Shown here: positions 35,543-45,764 of the stretch, piece after piece | Numbering within the stretch: the first letter of the stretch is position 1 | Layout: the number at the start of each line of letters is the position of its first letter | NCBI RefSeq assembly: GCF_900582195.1 | Contig: NZ_UTHA01000174.1 | Location: forward strand, 38,615-102,614 | Reading direction: 5' to 3' | DNA: 64,000 nt | From: Pseudomonas viridiflava | GTDB taxonomy: Bacteria > Pseudomonadota > Gammaproteobacteria > Pseudomonadales > Pseudomonadaceae | Translations under genes and position numbers: made by a program | The notes under the pieces: model-generated | What the model saw: the letters and a program-made list of their open reading frames with translations, nothing else | Told to the model about the DNA's origin: nothing | Databases searched by the model: none

Positions 35543-37072
35543 ATGAGCAATAACGCCTCTTTCACGCCGCCCAGCCTGTTGCTCAGCACCATCGGCCTGT
35601 CGCTGGCGACGTTCATGCAAGTGCTCGACACCACCATCGCCAACGTGGCGCTGCCGACGATTTCCGGCAACCTCGGGGTGAGTTCGGAGCAGGGCACCTG
35701 GGTGATCACCTCGTTTGCGGTCAGCAACGCAATTGCGTTGCCGCTGACCGGTTGGCTCAGCCGCCGTTTCGGTGAGGTGAAGCTGTTTCTCTGGGCCACG
35801 ATTCTGTTCGTGCTGGCCTCGTTTCTCTGCGGTATCTCGACGTCGATGCCGGAACTGATCGGCTTCCGCGTGCTGCAAGGCCTGGTCGCCGGGCCGTTGT
35901 ACCCGATGACGCAAACCCTGCTGATCGCAGTTTATCCGCCCGCCAGGCGCGGCATGGCCCTGGCGTTACTGGCGATGGTCACGGTGGTCGCGCCGATTGC
36001 AGGGCCGATTCTCGGTGGCTGGATTACCGACAGTTATAGCTGGCCATGGATCTTCTTCATCAACGTGCCAATTGGCATCTTTGCGGTGATGGTGGTGCGT
36101 TCGCAACTGGCCAAACGTCCGGTGGAAACCAGCCGTCAGCCGATGGATTACGTCGGTCTGATCACGCTGATCATTGGCGTCGGCGCGTTGCAGGTGATCC
36201 TCGACAAAGGTAATGACCTGGATTGGTTCGAGTCGAACTTCATCATCATCGGCGCAGCGATTTCGGTGATAGCGCTGGCGGTGTTTGTGATTTGGGAAAT
36301 GACCGACCAGCATCCGGTGGTGAATCTGCGGTTGTTCGCCTACCGCAACTTCCGCATCGGCACACTGGTGTTGGTGCTGGGTTACGCCGGGTTCTTCGGC
36401 ATCAACCTGATCCTGCCGCAGTGGTTGCAGACGCAAATGGGCTACACCGCGACGTGGGCCGGTCTGGCCGTGGCGCCGATCGGCATTCTGCCGGTGCTGC
36501 TGTCGCCGTTTGTCGGCAAGTACGCGAACAAGTTCGACCTGCGGTTACTGGCTGGGCTGGCGTTTCTGGCGATTGGCTTGAGCTGCTTCATGCGCGCCGG
36601 ATTCACCAATGAGGTCGACTTCCAGCACATCGCGCTGGTGCAGTTGTTCATGGGTATTGGTGTGGCGCTGTTTTTCATGCCGACCTTGAGTATTCTGATG
36701 TCGGACTTGCCGCCTAGCCAGATTGCCGATGGTGCGGGTCTGGCGACGTTCCTGCGGACGTTGGGCGGTAGTTTTGCGGCGTCGCTGACCACGTGGATCT
36801 GGATTCGTCGGGCGGATCAGCATCACGCGTATATGAGTGAAAGCATCAGCACTTTTGAACCGGCGACTCGCGAGACCTTGAATCAGTTGGGCGGGGCTAG
36901 CCAATCGGCGTATGCGCAGATGGATCAGATTCTCACCAGCCAGGCGTACATGCTCTCCACCGTGGATTACTTCACGTTGTTGGGCTGGGGGTTTATGGGG
37001 TTGATACTGATTGTATGGCTGGCTAAGCCGCCGTTTGCTGCCAAGGCAGGGCCTGCCGCCAGCGGTCACTGA
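35543..37072 (+). CDS. emrB: EmrB-type multidrug transporter (MFS, DHA2, 14 TM)
   Basis: 509 aa, 14 predicted membrane helices. DHA2 motifs: D1 motif LDTTIANVALPTISGNLG near the N-terminus (about 25-42), motif A GWLSRRFGEVKLFLWA (about 70-85), and motif C in VVAPIAGPILGGWITDSYSW (about 145-165). It is a proton antiporter that exports hydrophobic or amphipathic compounds through the EmrA/outer-membrane channel. The substrate cannot be read from the sequence. It is the last gene of the operon and convergent with lpxH, with a repeat element filling the whole gap. Confidence 0.93.
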   Translation: MSNNASFTPPSLLLSTIGLSLATFMQVLDTTIANVALPTISGNLGVSSEQGTWVITSFAVSNAIALPLTGWLSRRFGEVKLFLWATILFVLASFLCGISTSMPELIGFRVLQGLVAGPLYPMTQTLLIAVYPPARRGMALALLAMVTVVAPIAGPILGGWITDSYSWPWIFFINVPIGIFAVMVVRSQLAKRPVETSRQPMDYVGLITLIIGVGALQVILDKGNDLDWFESNFIIIGAAISVIALAVFVIWEMTDQHPVVNLRLFAYRNFRIGTLVLVLGYAGFFGINLILPQWLQTQMGYTATWAGLAVAPIGILPVLLSPFVGKYANKFDLRLLAGLAFLAIGLSCFMRAGFTNEVDFQHIALVQLFMGIGVALFFMPTLSILMSDLPPSQIADGAGLATFLRTLGGSFAASLTTWIWIRRADQHHAYMSESISTFEPATRETLNQLGGASQSAYAQMDQILTSQAYMLSTVDYFTLLGWGFMGLILIVWLAKPPFAAKAGPAASGH

Positions 37073-37078
37073 TCCCGC

Positions 37079-37193
37079 ATGATCGTTCCCACGCTCTGCG
37101 TGGGAATGCCTCAACGGACGCTCTGTGTTCGGCTCTGGATGGGACGCGGAGCGTCCCGGGCTGCATTCCCACGCGGAGCGTGGGAACGATCAT
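37079..37193. repeat. Large inverted repeat between emrB and lpxH
   Basis: Outer arms GATCGTTCCCACGC...GCGTGGGAACGATC (about 32 bases each, a few mismatches) enclose an inner hairpin GGGACGCGGAGCGTCCC. It is not the REP family. It fills the 117-base spacer between the convergent genes and its right end contains the lpxH stop codon. A half copy lies at 41806-41853. It may act as a two-way terminator. Confidence 0.8.
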
Positions 37194-37942
37194 GCGCTCG
37201 GGGCGGGCAACGCCAGTGGCGGGGCGAAGTCGAACGGCGCCAAGGCGTAGCCGCTCTCATCCACCTGCAACGCCCACCCCTGCCGATCCCAATCCCCCAG
37301 CACAATCCGCTTCGCCGCCTGCTCACCGAGCTGCAGCTTGTGGATCGCCGGGCGATGGGTGTGCCCGTGGATCAGGGTTTTCACGCCGTATTCATGCATG
37401 ATCCGCGGAATCTCCTCCGGCGTGACATCGACAATGTCATTGGCCTTCATCCGCGTCTGTGCACGGCTTTCGCTGCGCAGCTTGCGCGCCAGTTTATGGC
37501 GGCTGCTCAGCGGCAGGTTGCGCAGGATAAACAGCGTGATCGGATTACGCAGGTAACGCCGCAGCTTCATATAGCCGACGTCGCGGGTGCAGAGGCTGTC
37601 GCCGTGCATCAACAGCACTGGCTCGCCATAGAGCTGCACGACACTCGGGTCCTTCAACAACGTACAGCCGGCCTGCTTGCAGAAGGCCTTGCCGAGCATG
37701 AAGTCGCGATTGCCGTGCATCAGAAAAATCGCCGTGCCACTGTCGCTGAGTTCGCGCAGGGCCTGGCAGATGGAGCGCTGGAAGGGCGTCATGGCGTCGT
37801 CGCCAATCCACGCTTCGAAGAAGTCGCCAAGAATGTACAACGCACTCGCCGAGCGGGCGCGTCCGGCGAGCAAATCCAGAAACGCCCGGGTAATGTCCGG
37901 GCGCTCCTCTTCCAGATGCAAGTCTGAAATCAGCAATATCAC
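37190..37942 (-). CDS. lpxH: UDP-2,3-diacylglucosamine hydrolase
   Basis: 250 aa calcineurin-type metallophosphoesterase of lipid A synthesis; it hydrolyses UDP-2,3-diacylglucosamine to lipid X at the inner membrane. Metal motifs in order: ISDLHLEEERPD (D-x-H), LGDFFEAWIGDD (GDxxE), LMHGNRDFMLG (GNHD-like, GNRD as usual in LpxH), VLLMHGDSLCT (H) and IHGHTHRP (GHTH). It overlaps ppiB by four bases, so it is coupled to it. Confidence 0.96.
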   Translation of the reverse strand: MILLISDLHLEEERPDITRAFLDLLAGRARSASALYILGDFFEAWIGDDAMTPFQRSICQALRELSDSGTAIFLMHGNRDFMLGKAFCKQAGCTLLKDPSVVQLYGEPVLLMHGDSLCTRDVGYMKLRRYLRNPITLFILRNLPLSSRHKLARKLRSESRAQTRMKANDIVDVTPEEIPRIMHEYGVKTLIHGHTHRPAIHKLQLGEQAAKRIVLGDWDRQGWALQVDESGYALAPFDFAPPLALPAPSA

Positions 37943-38445
37943 GCTTCGATGATCTCGGCTTTCTCGATGATCACGTCGTCTGCGGGTACGTCCTGGTGGC
38001 CGGCCTTGGAAGTGGTCGAAACACCTTTGATCTTGTCGACAACGTCAGTGCCGGCAGTCACTTTACCGAATACTGCGTAGCCCCAGCCTTGAACGTTCTT
38101 GCCGCTGTGGTTGAGGAAGGTGTTGTCGGCAACGTTGATGAAGAACTGCGCGGACGCCGAATGCGGCTCCATGGTGCGGGCCATGGCAACGGTGTATTTG
38201 TCGTTGGAAAGACCGTTGTCAGCTTCGTTCTGGATGCTCGGGCGCTTGTCTTTCTTTTCCTTCATGCCTGGCTCGAAACCGCCGCCCTGGATCATGAAGT
38301 TACCGATGACACGGTGGAAAACGGTGTTTTCGTAGTGACCGGCTTTGACGTACTCGATGAAGTTGGCGACGGTGATCGGCGCCTTTTCAGCGTTCAGTTC
38401 GATGACGATGTCGCCATGATTGGTGGTCAATTTAACTTGAGTCAT
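37939..38445 (-). CDS. ppiB: Peptidyl-prolyl cis-trans isomerase B (cyclophilin)
   Basis: 168 aa, no signal peptide, so cytoplasmic. Cyclophilin active-site motif FHRVIGNFMIQGGGFEPGM (about 43-61) with the catalytic arginine, then ARTMEPHSASAQFFINVADN. It speeds proline isomerisation in folding proteins. It heads the ppiB-lpxH pair and is divergent from glnS across 250 bases, the common Pseudomonas arrangement. Confidence 0.96.
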   Translation of the reverse strand: MTQVKLTTNHGDIVIELNAEKAPITVANFIEYVKAGHYENTVFHRVIGNFMIQGGGFEPGMKEKKDKRPSIQNEADNGLSNDKYTVAMARTMEPHSASAQFFINVADNTFLNHSGKNVQGWGYAVFGKVTAGTDVVDKIKGVSTTSKAGHQDVPADDVIIEKAEIIEA

Positions 38446-38695
38446 GATCGCTACTCTTTAGAGGAATTCGTGATTTTGGGACATCGAGCCCCAAAACCGG
38501 TTCAGCCAGCGTGGGCCAAGGTGCGCAGTTTAGCGTGACAGGCGCGAATTTCGAGGCTGTTTTTCCAAATCCCTGCGATTAAATGCGCTCCTTTATAGGC
38601 CGTGCTCTGTCAGCCCCTTGACAGCATCGGCTATGATAGCGGCTTTGTTTTGTCTGGCCCCCTCTGCGGCCGCGCACATGTAAGTCAAGGATCCT

Positions 38696-40393
<1,698 letters not shown>

Positions 40394-40414
40394 TTCAGCG
40401 TCAAAGGAAATAAC

Positions 40415-41797
40415 GTGCTAACGATCTACAACACGCTCACCAAGAGCAAAGAAGTCTTCAAGCCGCTGGATGGCAACAAGGTGCGCATGTACGTCTGCGG
40501 GATGACCGTGTACGACTACTGCCACCTTGGTCACGGCCGCAGCATGGTCGCGTTCGACCTGGTGACCCGCTGGTTGCGGTTCAGCGGTTACGACCTGACC
40601 TACGTGCGCAACATCACCGACATCGACGACAAGATCATCAACCGTGCCAACGAGAACGGTGAATCGTTCGAAGCATTGACCGAGCGCATGATCGCCGCGA
40701 TGCACGAAGACGAAGCGCGCCTGAACATCAAGAAGCCGGACATGGAACCGCGCGCCACGGATCACATTCCGGGCATGCACGCGATGATCCAGACCTTGAT
40801 CGACAAGGGTTACGCCTACGCTCCGGGCAATGGCGACGTGTACTACCGCGTCGCCAAATTCATGGGCTACGGCAAACTGTCGCGCAAGAAAATCGAAGAC
40901 CTGCGCATCGGCGCCCGCATCGAAGTCGACGAGTCGAAACAGGACCCGCTCGACTTCGTCCTGTGGAAAGCCGCCAAACCGGGCGAGCCAAGCTGGGAAT
41001 CGCCATGGGGCGCCGGGCGTCCGGGCTGGCACATCGAGTGCTCGGTGATGTCCACCTGCTGCCTCGGCGAGACCTTCGATATTCATGGCGGCGGCAGTGA
41101 CCTCGAGTTCCCGCACCACGAAAACGAAATCGCCCAGAGCGAAGCGGCCACCGGCAAGACCTACGCCAACGCGTGGATGCATTGCGGCATGATTCGCATC
41201 AATGGCGAGAAGATGTCCAAGTCCTTGAACAACTTCTTCACCATTCGCGACGTGCTGGAAAAGTACCACCCGGAAGTCGTGCGTTACCTGCTGGTGTCGA
41301 GCCACTACCGCAGCGCGATCAACTATTCGGAAGACAACCTCAAGGACGCCAAAGCCGCACTCGAGCGTTTCTACCACGCGTTGAAAGGCCTGCCGAACGT
41401 GGCTCCAGCCGGCGGCGAAGCGTTCGTCGAGCGTTTCACTACGGTGATGAACGACGACTTCGGTACACCGGAAGCCTGTGCCGTGCTGTTCGAGATGGTG
41501 CGTGAGATCAACCGTCTGCGTGAGAGCGATCTCGCTGCGGCGGCGGGTCTGGCGGCACGTCTGAAAGAGCTGGCGAGCGTGTTGGGTGTGTTGCAGCTGG
41601 AGGCCGATGACTTCTTGCAGGCGGGCGCTGAAGGGCGTGTTGATGCGGCAGAGGTTGATGCACTGATTGCGGCGCGTCTGGCGGCACGGGCCGGGAAGGA
41701 CTGGGCTGAGTCTGATCGGATTCGTGATCAGCTGACGGCGATGGGTGTTGTGCTGGAAGATGGCAAGGGTGGGACTACCTGGCGTCTGGCTGACTGA
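40415..41797 (+). CDS. cysS: Cysteinyl-tRNA synthetase
   Basis: 460 aa class I synthetase. CGMTVYDYCHLGHGRS holds the first zinc cysteine and the HIGH-equivalent (HLGH). Further zinc ligands lie in IECSVMSTCCLG and HGGGSDLEFPHHENE, and KMSKS is exact in GEKMSKSLNNFFTIRD (about 265-280). The start is GTG, supported by AAAGGA eight bases ahead and the conserved N-terminus LTIYNTLTKSKE. It lies downstream of glnS. A half-copy of the emrB/lpxH repeat and a good terminator follow. Confidence 0.98.
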   Translation: MLTIYNTLTKSKEVFKPLDGNKVRMYVCGMTVYDYCHLGHGRSMVAFDLVTRWLRFSGYDLTYVRNITDIDDKIINRANENGESFEALTERMIAAMHEDEARLNIKKPDMEPRATDHIPGMHAMIQTLIDKGYAYAPGNGDVYYRVAKFMGYGKLSRKKIEDLRIGARIEVDESKQDPLDFVLWKAAKPGEPSWESPWGAGRPGWHIECSVMSTCCLGETFDIHGGGSDLEFPHHENEIAQSEAATGKTYANAWMHCGMIRINGEKMSKSLNNFFTIRDVLEKYHPEVVRYLLVSSHYRSAINYSEDNLKDAKAALERFYHALKGLPNVAPAGGEAFVERFTTVMNDDFGTPEACAVLFEMVREINRLRESDLAAAAGLAARLKELASVLGVLQLEADDFLQAGAEGRVDAAEVDALIAARLAARAGKDWAESDRIRDQLTAMGVVLEDGKGGTTWRLAD

Positions 41798-41805
41798 AAT
41801 CAGGG

Positions 41806-41853
41806 ACGCGGAGCGTCCCGGGCTGCATTCCCACGCGGAGCGTGGGAACGATC
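41806..41853. repeat. Half copy of the emrB/lpxH repeat
   Basis: GGGACGCGGAGCGTCCC followed by GCATTCCCACGCGGAGCGTG; nearly identical to the right half of the element at 37079-37193. It lies just after the cysS stop. Confidence 0.8.
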
Positions 41854-41856
41854 AAC

Positions 41857-41884
41857 AAAACCCGCCTTGAGCGGGTTTTTGTTT
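41857..41884 (+). terminator. Rho-independent terminator of glnS-cysS
   Basis: AAAACCCGC-CTTGA-GCGGGTTTT stem-loop followed by TGTTT; 60 bases after the cysS stop. Confidence 0.85.
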
Positions 41885-41898
41885 GGCCGCGAGAAAAG

Positions 41899-42076
41899 CC
41901 CCTCACCCTAACCCTCTCCCGGAGGGAGAGGGGACTGAATAGGGGATGCTCAAGAAATACATCGACCTGGACGATTTTTGCCGAATCCATAATCAACTCG
42001 GTTTTTCAAGTCGATGTACAACGCCAGACACCTCGGTCAGCTCCCTCTCCCCCTGGGAGAGGGCTGGGGTGAGGGT
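41899..42076. repeat. 178-base MITE-like repeat, copy A
   Basis: Terminal inverted repeats CCCTCACCCTAACCCTCTCCC and its near inverse (two mismatches), each with an own small hairpin (CCCTCTCCC/GGGAGAGGG), around a core containing TCGATGTACAACGCCAGACA. Two more copies lie at 43367-43541 and 61688-61849. No coding capacity. Confidence 0.85.
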
Positions 42077-42160
42077 TGCTTTTGACGTTCGCGCAGGTCT
42101 TTATGTCGGCAACGCGTTCAGCCGGATGCTGAGCGGTGACGATCATGTAAGGGAAACACC

Positions 42161-43378
42161 ATGGCCAATCACTACCGCGAGCTGCTAACCACCCCCGGCG
42201 CCACCGGGCTCGTGCTCGCGAGCTCCATCGCCCGCTTGCCGCAGGCAATGATCGGCATCGGCATCATCACCATGCTGGTGCAGCAAACCGGGGTTTACTG
42301 GCTGGCCGGTGCCGTCGCCGGTACGTTCACCCTGGCCAACGCGCTGCTCGGCCCGCACATCTCCAGACTCGTCGATCAGCGTGGCCAGAGCCGCGTGCTG
42401 CCCGTCGTCACGGCGTTCAGCATTGCCATGTTGCTGGCACTGATCCTCGCGGTTTACATGCGGGCACCGGCCGCGCTGCTGTTTGTTCTGGCGGCACTGG
42501 CGGGGACGATGCCTAGCATGCCGTCGATGATCCGCGCGCGATGGACGCAGTTGTTTCGGGGCAAGCCGCAATTACACACGGCGTTCTCGCTGGACACGGT
42601 CCTCACCGAAATGGCCTACATCGTCGGCCCGCCCCTGGCGATTGGCCTGAGCGTGAGTTTTTTCGCCGAAGCCGGGCCCCTTGTTGCGGTCGGGCTGCTG
42701 GCCGTCGGGGTGACGGCGTTTCTCTTGCAACGCGAGACTGAACCCAAGGTAGTCGTGGGCCACGCCAGCCACAGTGGCTCAACCCTGTTGATTCCCGGTG
42801 TGCGCACCATTGTCCTCGCGTTGTCGGCGATGGGGGTCATTGGTGGAGCAATCGATGTCGCCGTTGTCGCGTTCGCCAATGCACAAGGCTGGCCGGGCGC
42901 TGCGACTTTCTGTCTCGCCGCCTACGCGTTCGGTTCACTGGTGGCAGGTTTAACGTTCGGTGCGCTGCGGGTGTCGCTGCCTATTGAAAGGCAGTTCCTG
43001 ATCGGGATCCTGGTCACGGCGTTCACCGGCGTGTTGCCGATTTTCTCCACGGACGTTTATGTCCTGTCAGCGGCGCTGTTTATCGCCGGCATCTCGTTTG
43101 CGCCGACGATGGTCGTGGTCATGAAAATGGGCACGATCATTATTCCTCCGTCGCGGATCACGGAAGGACTGACGTGGATGACTACCGGTATCAGCATTGG
43201 CGTCGCGCTGGGCGGCATGCTGGCGGGGGTGGTTATTGATGCCTTTGGCGCGCGCGCGGGATTTGCGGTGGCCATTGGTGCAGGTTTGATGATGGTGGTT
43301 GTTGTGCTGGTCGGGTTGCGCACATTGGAGGCGGCTTCGGCTGTGCATGTTGAGCCGGAATTTTCGCCCTCACCCTAA
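42161..43378 (+). CDS. MFS transporter
   Basis: 405 aa with about 12 membrane helices. Openings such as GLVLASSIARLPQAMIGIGI and the central HTAFSLDTVLTEMAYIVGPP (a conserved loop in a small MFS group) support a 12-TMS efflux-type transporter. No substrate can be read. The start ATG follows GTAAGGGAAAC. The last codons (PSP and the stop) are encoded by the left end of repeat copy B, so the native C-terminus may have been changed by that insertion. Confidence 0.85.
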   Translation: MANHYRELLTTPGATGLVLASSIARLPQAMIGIGIITMLVQQTGVYWLAGAVAGTFTLANALLGPHISRLVDQRGQSRVLPVVTAFSIAMLLALILAVYMRAPAALLFVLAALAGTMPSMPSMIRARWTQLFRGKPQLHTAFSLDTVLTEMAYIVGPPLAIGLSVSFFAEAGPLVAVGLLAVGVTAFLLQRETEPKVVVGHASHSGSTLLIPGVRTIVLALSAMGVIGGAIDVAVVAFANAQGWPGAATFCLAAYAFGSLVAGLTFGALRVSLPIERQFLIGILVTAFTGVLPIFSTDVYVLSAALFIAGISFAPTMVVVMKMGTIIIPPSRITEGLTWMTTGISIGVALGGMLAGVVIDAFGARAGFAVAIGAGLMMVVVVLVGLRTLEAASAVHVEPEFSPSP

Positions 43379-43541
43379 CCCTCTCCCGCAGGAGAGGGGA
43401 CTGATTGGGGGATGTTCACGAGATACAGCGATCTGAACGGGATGCTTTGAATCCATAATCGACTGGTTTTTTCAGGTCGATGTACAACGCCAGACACCTC
43501 GGTCGGCTCCCTCTCCCGGGGGAGAGGGCTGGGGTGAGGGG
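43367..43541. repeat. 178-base MITE-like repeat, copy B
   Basis: Same inverted ends and TCGATGTACAACGCCAGACA core as copy A. It starts inside the last codons of the MFS gene and ends 12 bases after the stop of the convergent sigma-54 activator gene. Confidence 0.85.
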
Positions 43542-43553
43542 AACGGGATTCAC

Positions 43554-45392
43554 TCAACCTTCAATCTGCCGCAACCGCTTATAGAGCGTATTGCGGCTAA
43601 CACCCAAACGTCGCGCCAGATGCGAAATATTACCCCCGCAAGCCTTCAACTCCCGGTTCAACGCTTCAACATCATTCAGATCCAGCCCCAACGGCACCGC
43701 GCTCTCAATCGGCTCCATCTCCAGATCGACAAAAAAATCATCCGGCAAATGCTCCAGCCTCACCGGCTGCTCCTCAGCCATCGCCAGCGCCACCTGCATC
43801 ACGCTACTGACCTGACGCAAATTCCCCGGCCACGGATGCCTTTCAAACAATGCCAACACCTCCTGACTCAATCCCGCCCATTGCGTCGGCTCACGATGTT
43901 GCTCCCACAACCGTTTAAACAACGCCTCCTTGTCACTGCGTTCCCGCAGCGGCGGCAGTTCCAGCGTCAGCCCACCAATGCGGTAATACAAATCCTCACG
44001 AAACCGGCCCAATTGCACTTGCTCGCGCAACGAACGGTTAGTCGCCGAGATAATCCGCAAATCCACTGCAAACAACTCGCTGCTGCCCACTGGCTGCACA
44101 CAGCGCTCCTGCAACACCCGCAACAACCGCGCCTGCGTCGGCAGCGGCATATCGCCAATTTCATCAAGGAACAGCGTGCCTTTATCCGCCTTGCGAATCA
44201 GCCCAATACTGCCTTTCTGATTGGCGCCGGTGAATGCACCTTTCTCGTAGCCAAACAACTCGGACTCGACGAGTTCGGCGGGGATCGCCGCGCAGTTGAC
44301 GGCAATGAACGCCTGTTTGCTGCGCGAGCTGGCCTGATGCAGGGCTTTGACGAAGACTTCTTTACCGACCCCGGTTTCGCCATGGATCAGCAATGGAATG
44401 TCTTTCTCCAGTAACCGCTCAGCCTGACGCACGGCTTTTTCCACGCGGCTGTCGCCGAAGTGCAGGGTGTTGAGGCTGATAGCGGTGGGCGCGGCGGTTT
44501 TGGCTTCAGCAGCAAAAACGCGCGGCTGAATCGATGCCTGTTTCGGCCGCTTCAACAAACATTGAAAACGGTTGCGCCCAGAGGTCTGCAAGGCAAACGG
44601 CAAACCGTCCGGCTGATTGATCAGCTCCAACAGCGATACCTTGAACAGGCTTTCAACGCTCACTCGCGAGAGGCGCACACCGAGCAGATTGTCCGCCCGG
44701 CGGTTGGCCGACAACACCTGCCCACTCTCATCGAAAATCAACAACCCTGCCCACTGACTGTCGAGGTTGTTCAACCCGGTGTTGAAGGTAAGTTGAAAGT
44801 GCTGGCCATGGAACAGGTTGAGGATCAGCCGGTTCTCCACGGTCTGGCTCATCATCTTGACCATGCCCAGGGTGTGCGAGGGCGGCAGATAGCTGTCGCT
44901 GGACACATCAAGCACCGCGATCACTTTGCGCTCGGCGTCGAAAATCGGCGCGGCAGAACCGGTCATGAAACGGTTGGCCTTGAGAAAATGTTCATCGTGT
45001 TCGATATGCACCGCTTGCTCGCAGGCCAGCGCCGTGCCGATCGCATTGGTGCCGCTGCAGCGCTCCATCCAGCTCGCCCCAGCCTGAAAACCCCGGGCCA
45101 GATTCGGCTCGATAAAGCGTTGCGTGCCCCACGAGGTCAGGACCTGGCCCTGATTGTCGGCGAGCATGATCAGGCAGTTGGAATTGCTGAGGATGTTTTC
45201 GTAATAGGGCAGGACTTCCTGGTGCGTGGTCTGCACCAGTGAATGGTGGCTGTCGAGCAACTGCGCGATGCCGGCGGCGGGCAGTTGATCGAAGGCGGGC
45301 GTGCTTTGGTGATCAAGACCAAACGCGCGACAACGTTGCCAGGACGTCTGGACGATCGCGTCGTGGGACAGCGGCGGGGCAGGTGCGGCCAT
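43554..45392 (-). CDS. Sigma-54-dependent activator, AcoR-like (GAF-AAA-Fis HTH)
   Basis: 612 aa. GAF-type sensor (about 70-200) and a PAS-like linker. The AAA+ domain has Walker A GETGVGKE (about 336-343), the sigma-54 contact loop GAFTGA (about 385), Walker B TLFLDEIG and RFREDLYYRIGG. The C-terminal Fis-type HTH reads LKACGGNISHLARRLGVSRN. It resembles the acetoin/glycerol regulator AcoR. It is divergent from the six-gene ABC importer, whose upstream region has a sigma-54 promoter and a GTTCA array, so it very likely activates that operon. The effector, perhaps glycerol or another small alcohol, is inference. Confidence 0.9.
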   Translation of the reverse strand: MAAPAPPLSHDAIVQTSWQRCRAFGLDHQSTPAFDQLPAAGIAQLLDSHHSLVQTTHQEVLPYYENILSNSNCLIMLADNQGQVLTSWGTQRFIEPNLARGFQAGASWMERCSGTNAIGTALACEQAVHIEHDEHFLKANRFMTGSAAPIFDAERKVIAVLDVSSDSYLPPSHTLGMVKMMSQTVENRLILNLFHGQHFQLTFNTGLNNLDSQWAGLLIFDESGQVLSANRRADNLLGVRLSRVSVESLFKVSLLELINQPDGLPFALQTSGRNRFQCLLKRPKQASIQPRVFAAEAKTAAPTAISLNTLHFGDSRVEKAVRQAERLLEKDIPLLIHGETGVGKEVFVKALHQASSRSKQAFIAVNCAAIPAELVESELFGYEKGAFTGANQKGSIGLIRKADKGTLFLDEIGDMPLPTQARLLRVLQERCVQPVGSSELFAVDLRIISATNRSLREQVQLGRFREDLYYRIGGLTLELPPLRERSDKEALFKRLWEQHREPTQWAGLSQEVLALFERHPWPGNLRQVSSVMQVALAMAEEQPVRLEHLPDDFFVDLEMEPIESAVPLGLDLNDVEALNRELKACGGNISHLARRLGVSRNTLYKRLRQIEG

Positions 45393-45464
45393 GGCAGTGG
45401 GCCTCTGATGCAGCGATTTTTATTGTTGTTATGAACCCGAATCCCGAGCAAAACACAGATCAAC

Positions 45465-45554
45465 TGTGGGAGCGAGCTTGCTCGCGAATGCATCGTATCA
45501 GTCACCGAATCGGTTGAAAGACACACCGCATTCGCGAGCAAGCTCGCTCCCACA
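45465..45554. repeat. REPIN
   Basis: Canonical inverted REP pair between the activator gene and the GTTCA array. Confidence 0.92.
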
Positions 45555-45565
45555 GGATCTCCGGT

Positions 45566-45649
45566 GTTCACCGAAATGAGTTCATAGAGTGTTGTTCACT
45601 ATTGTTCATTGTCAATCGCCCAACTGTTCAAATGTGTTCAGCAATGAAC
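45566..45649 (+). promoter_or_regulatory. GTTCA repeat array: candidate enhancer for the sigma-54 activator
   Basis: GTTCA occurs six times in the same orientation (starts 45566, 45580, 45594, 45604, 45626, 45636), with one inverted TGAAC at 45645. The last pair forms the dyad GTTCAGCAATGAAC. The array lies about 80-165 bases upstream of the predicted transcription start, as expected for an upstream activator site. Confidence 0.65.
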
Positions 45650-45704
45650 GCCCAATCCCCGCGTTTTCAACGATTTTCACGACAAATCAACCACTTGCCA
45701 TTTC

Positions 45705-45720
45705 TGGCACGAAACTCGCT
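45705..45720 (+). promoter_or_regulatory. Sigma-54 promoter of the glpSTPQUV-like operon
   Basis: TGGCACGAAACTCGCT, with GG and GC separated by ten bases. The predicted start near 45731 leaves a leader of about 34 nt. Confidence 0.8.
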
Positions 45721-45744
45721 CCCGTGCACAGGTCGCTTGACTCC

Positions 45745-45755
45745 AATAATAAAAA
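45745..45755 (+). promoter_or_regulatory. Candidate Crc/Hfq (CA) motif at the glpS start
   Basis: AATAATAAAAA directly before the weak AAGG ribosome site of the first importer gene. It fits the A-rich AANAANAA pattern of Crc/Hfq targets, so catabolite repression at translation is plausible. Confidence 0.5.
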
Positions 45756-45764
45756 GGCCGAGCC

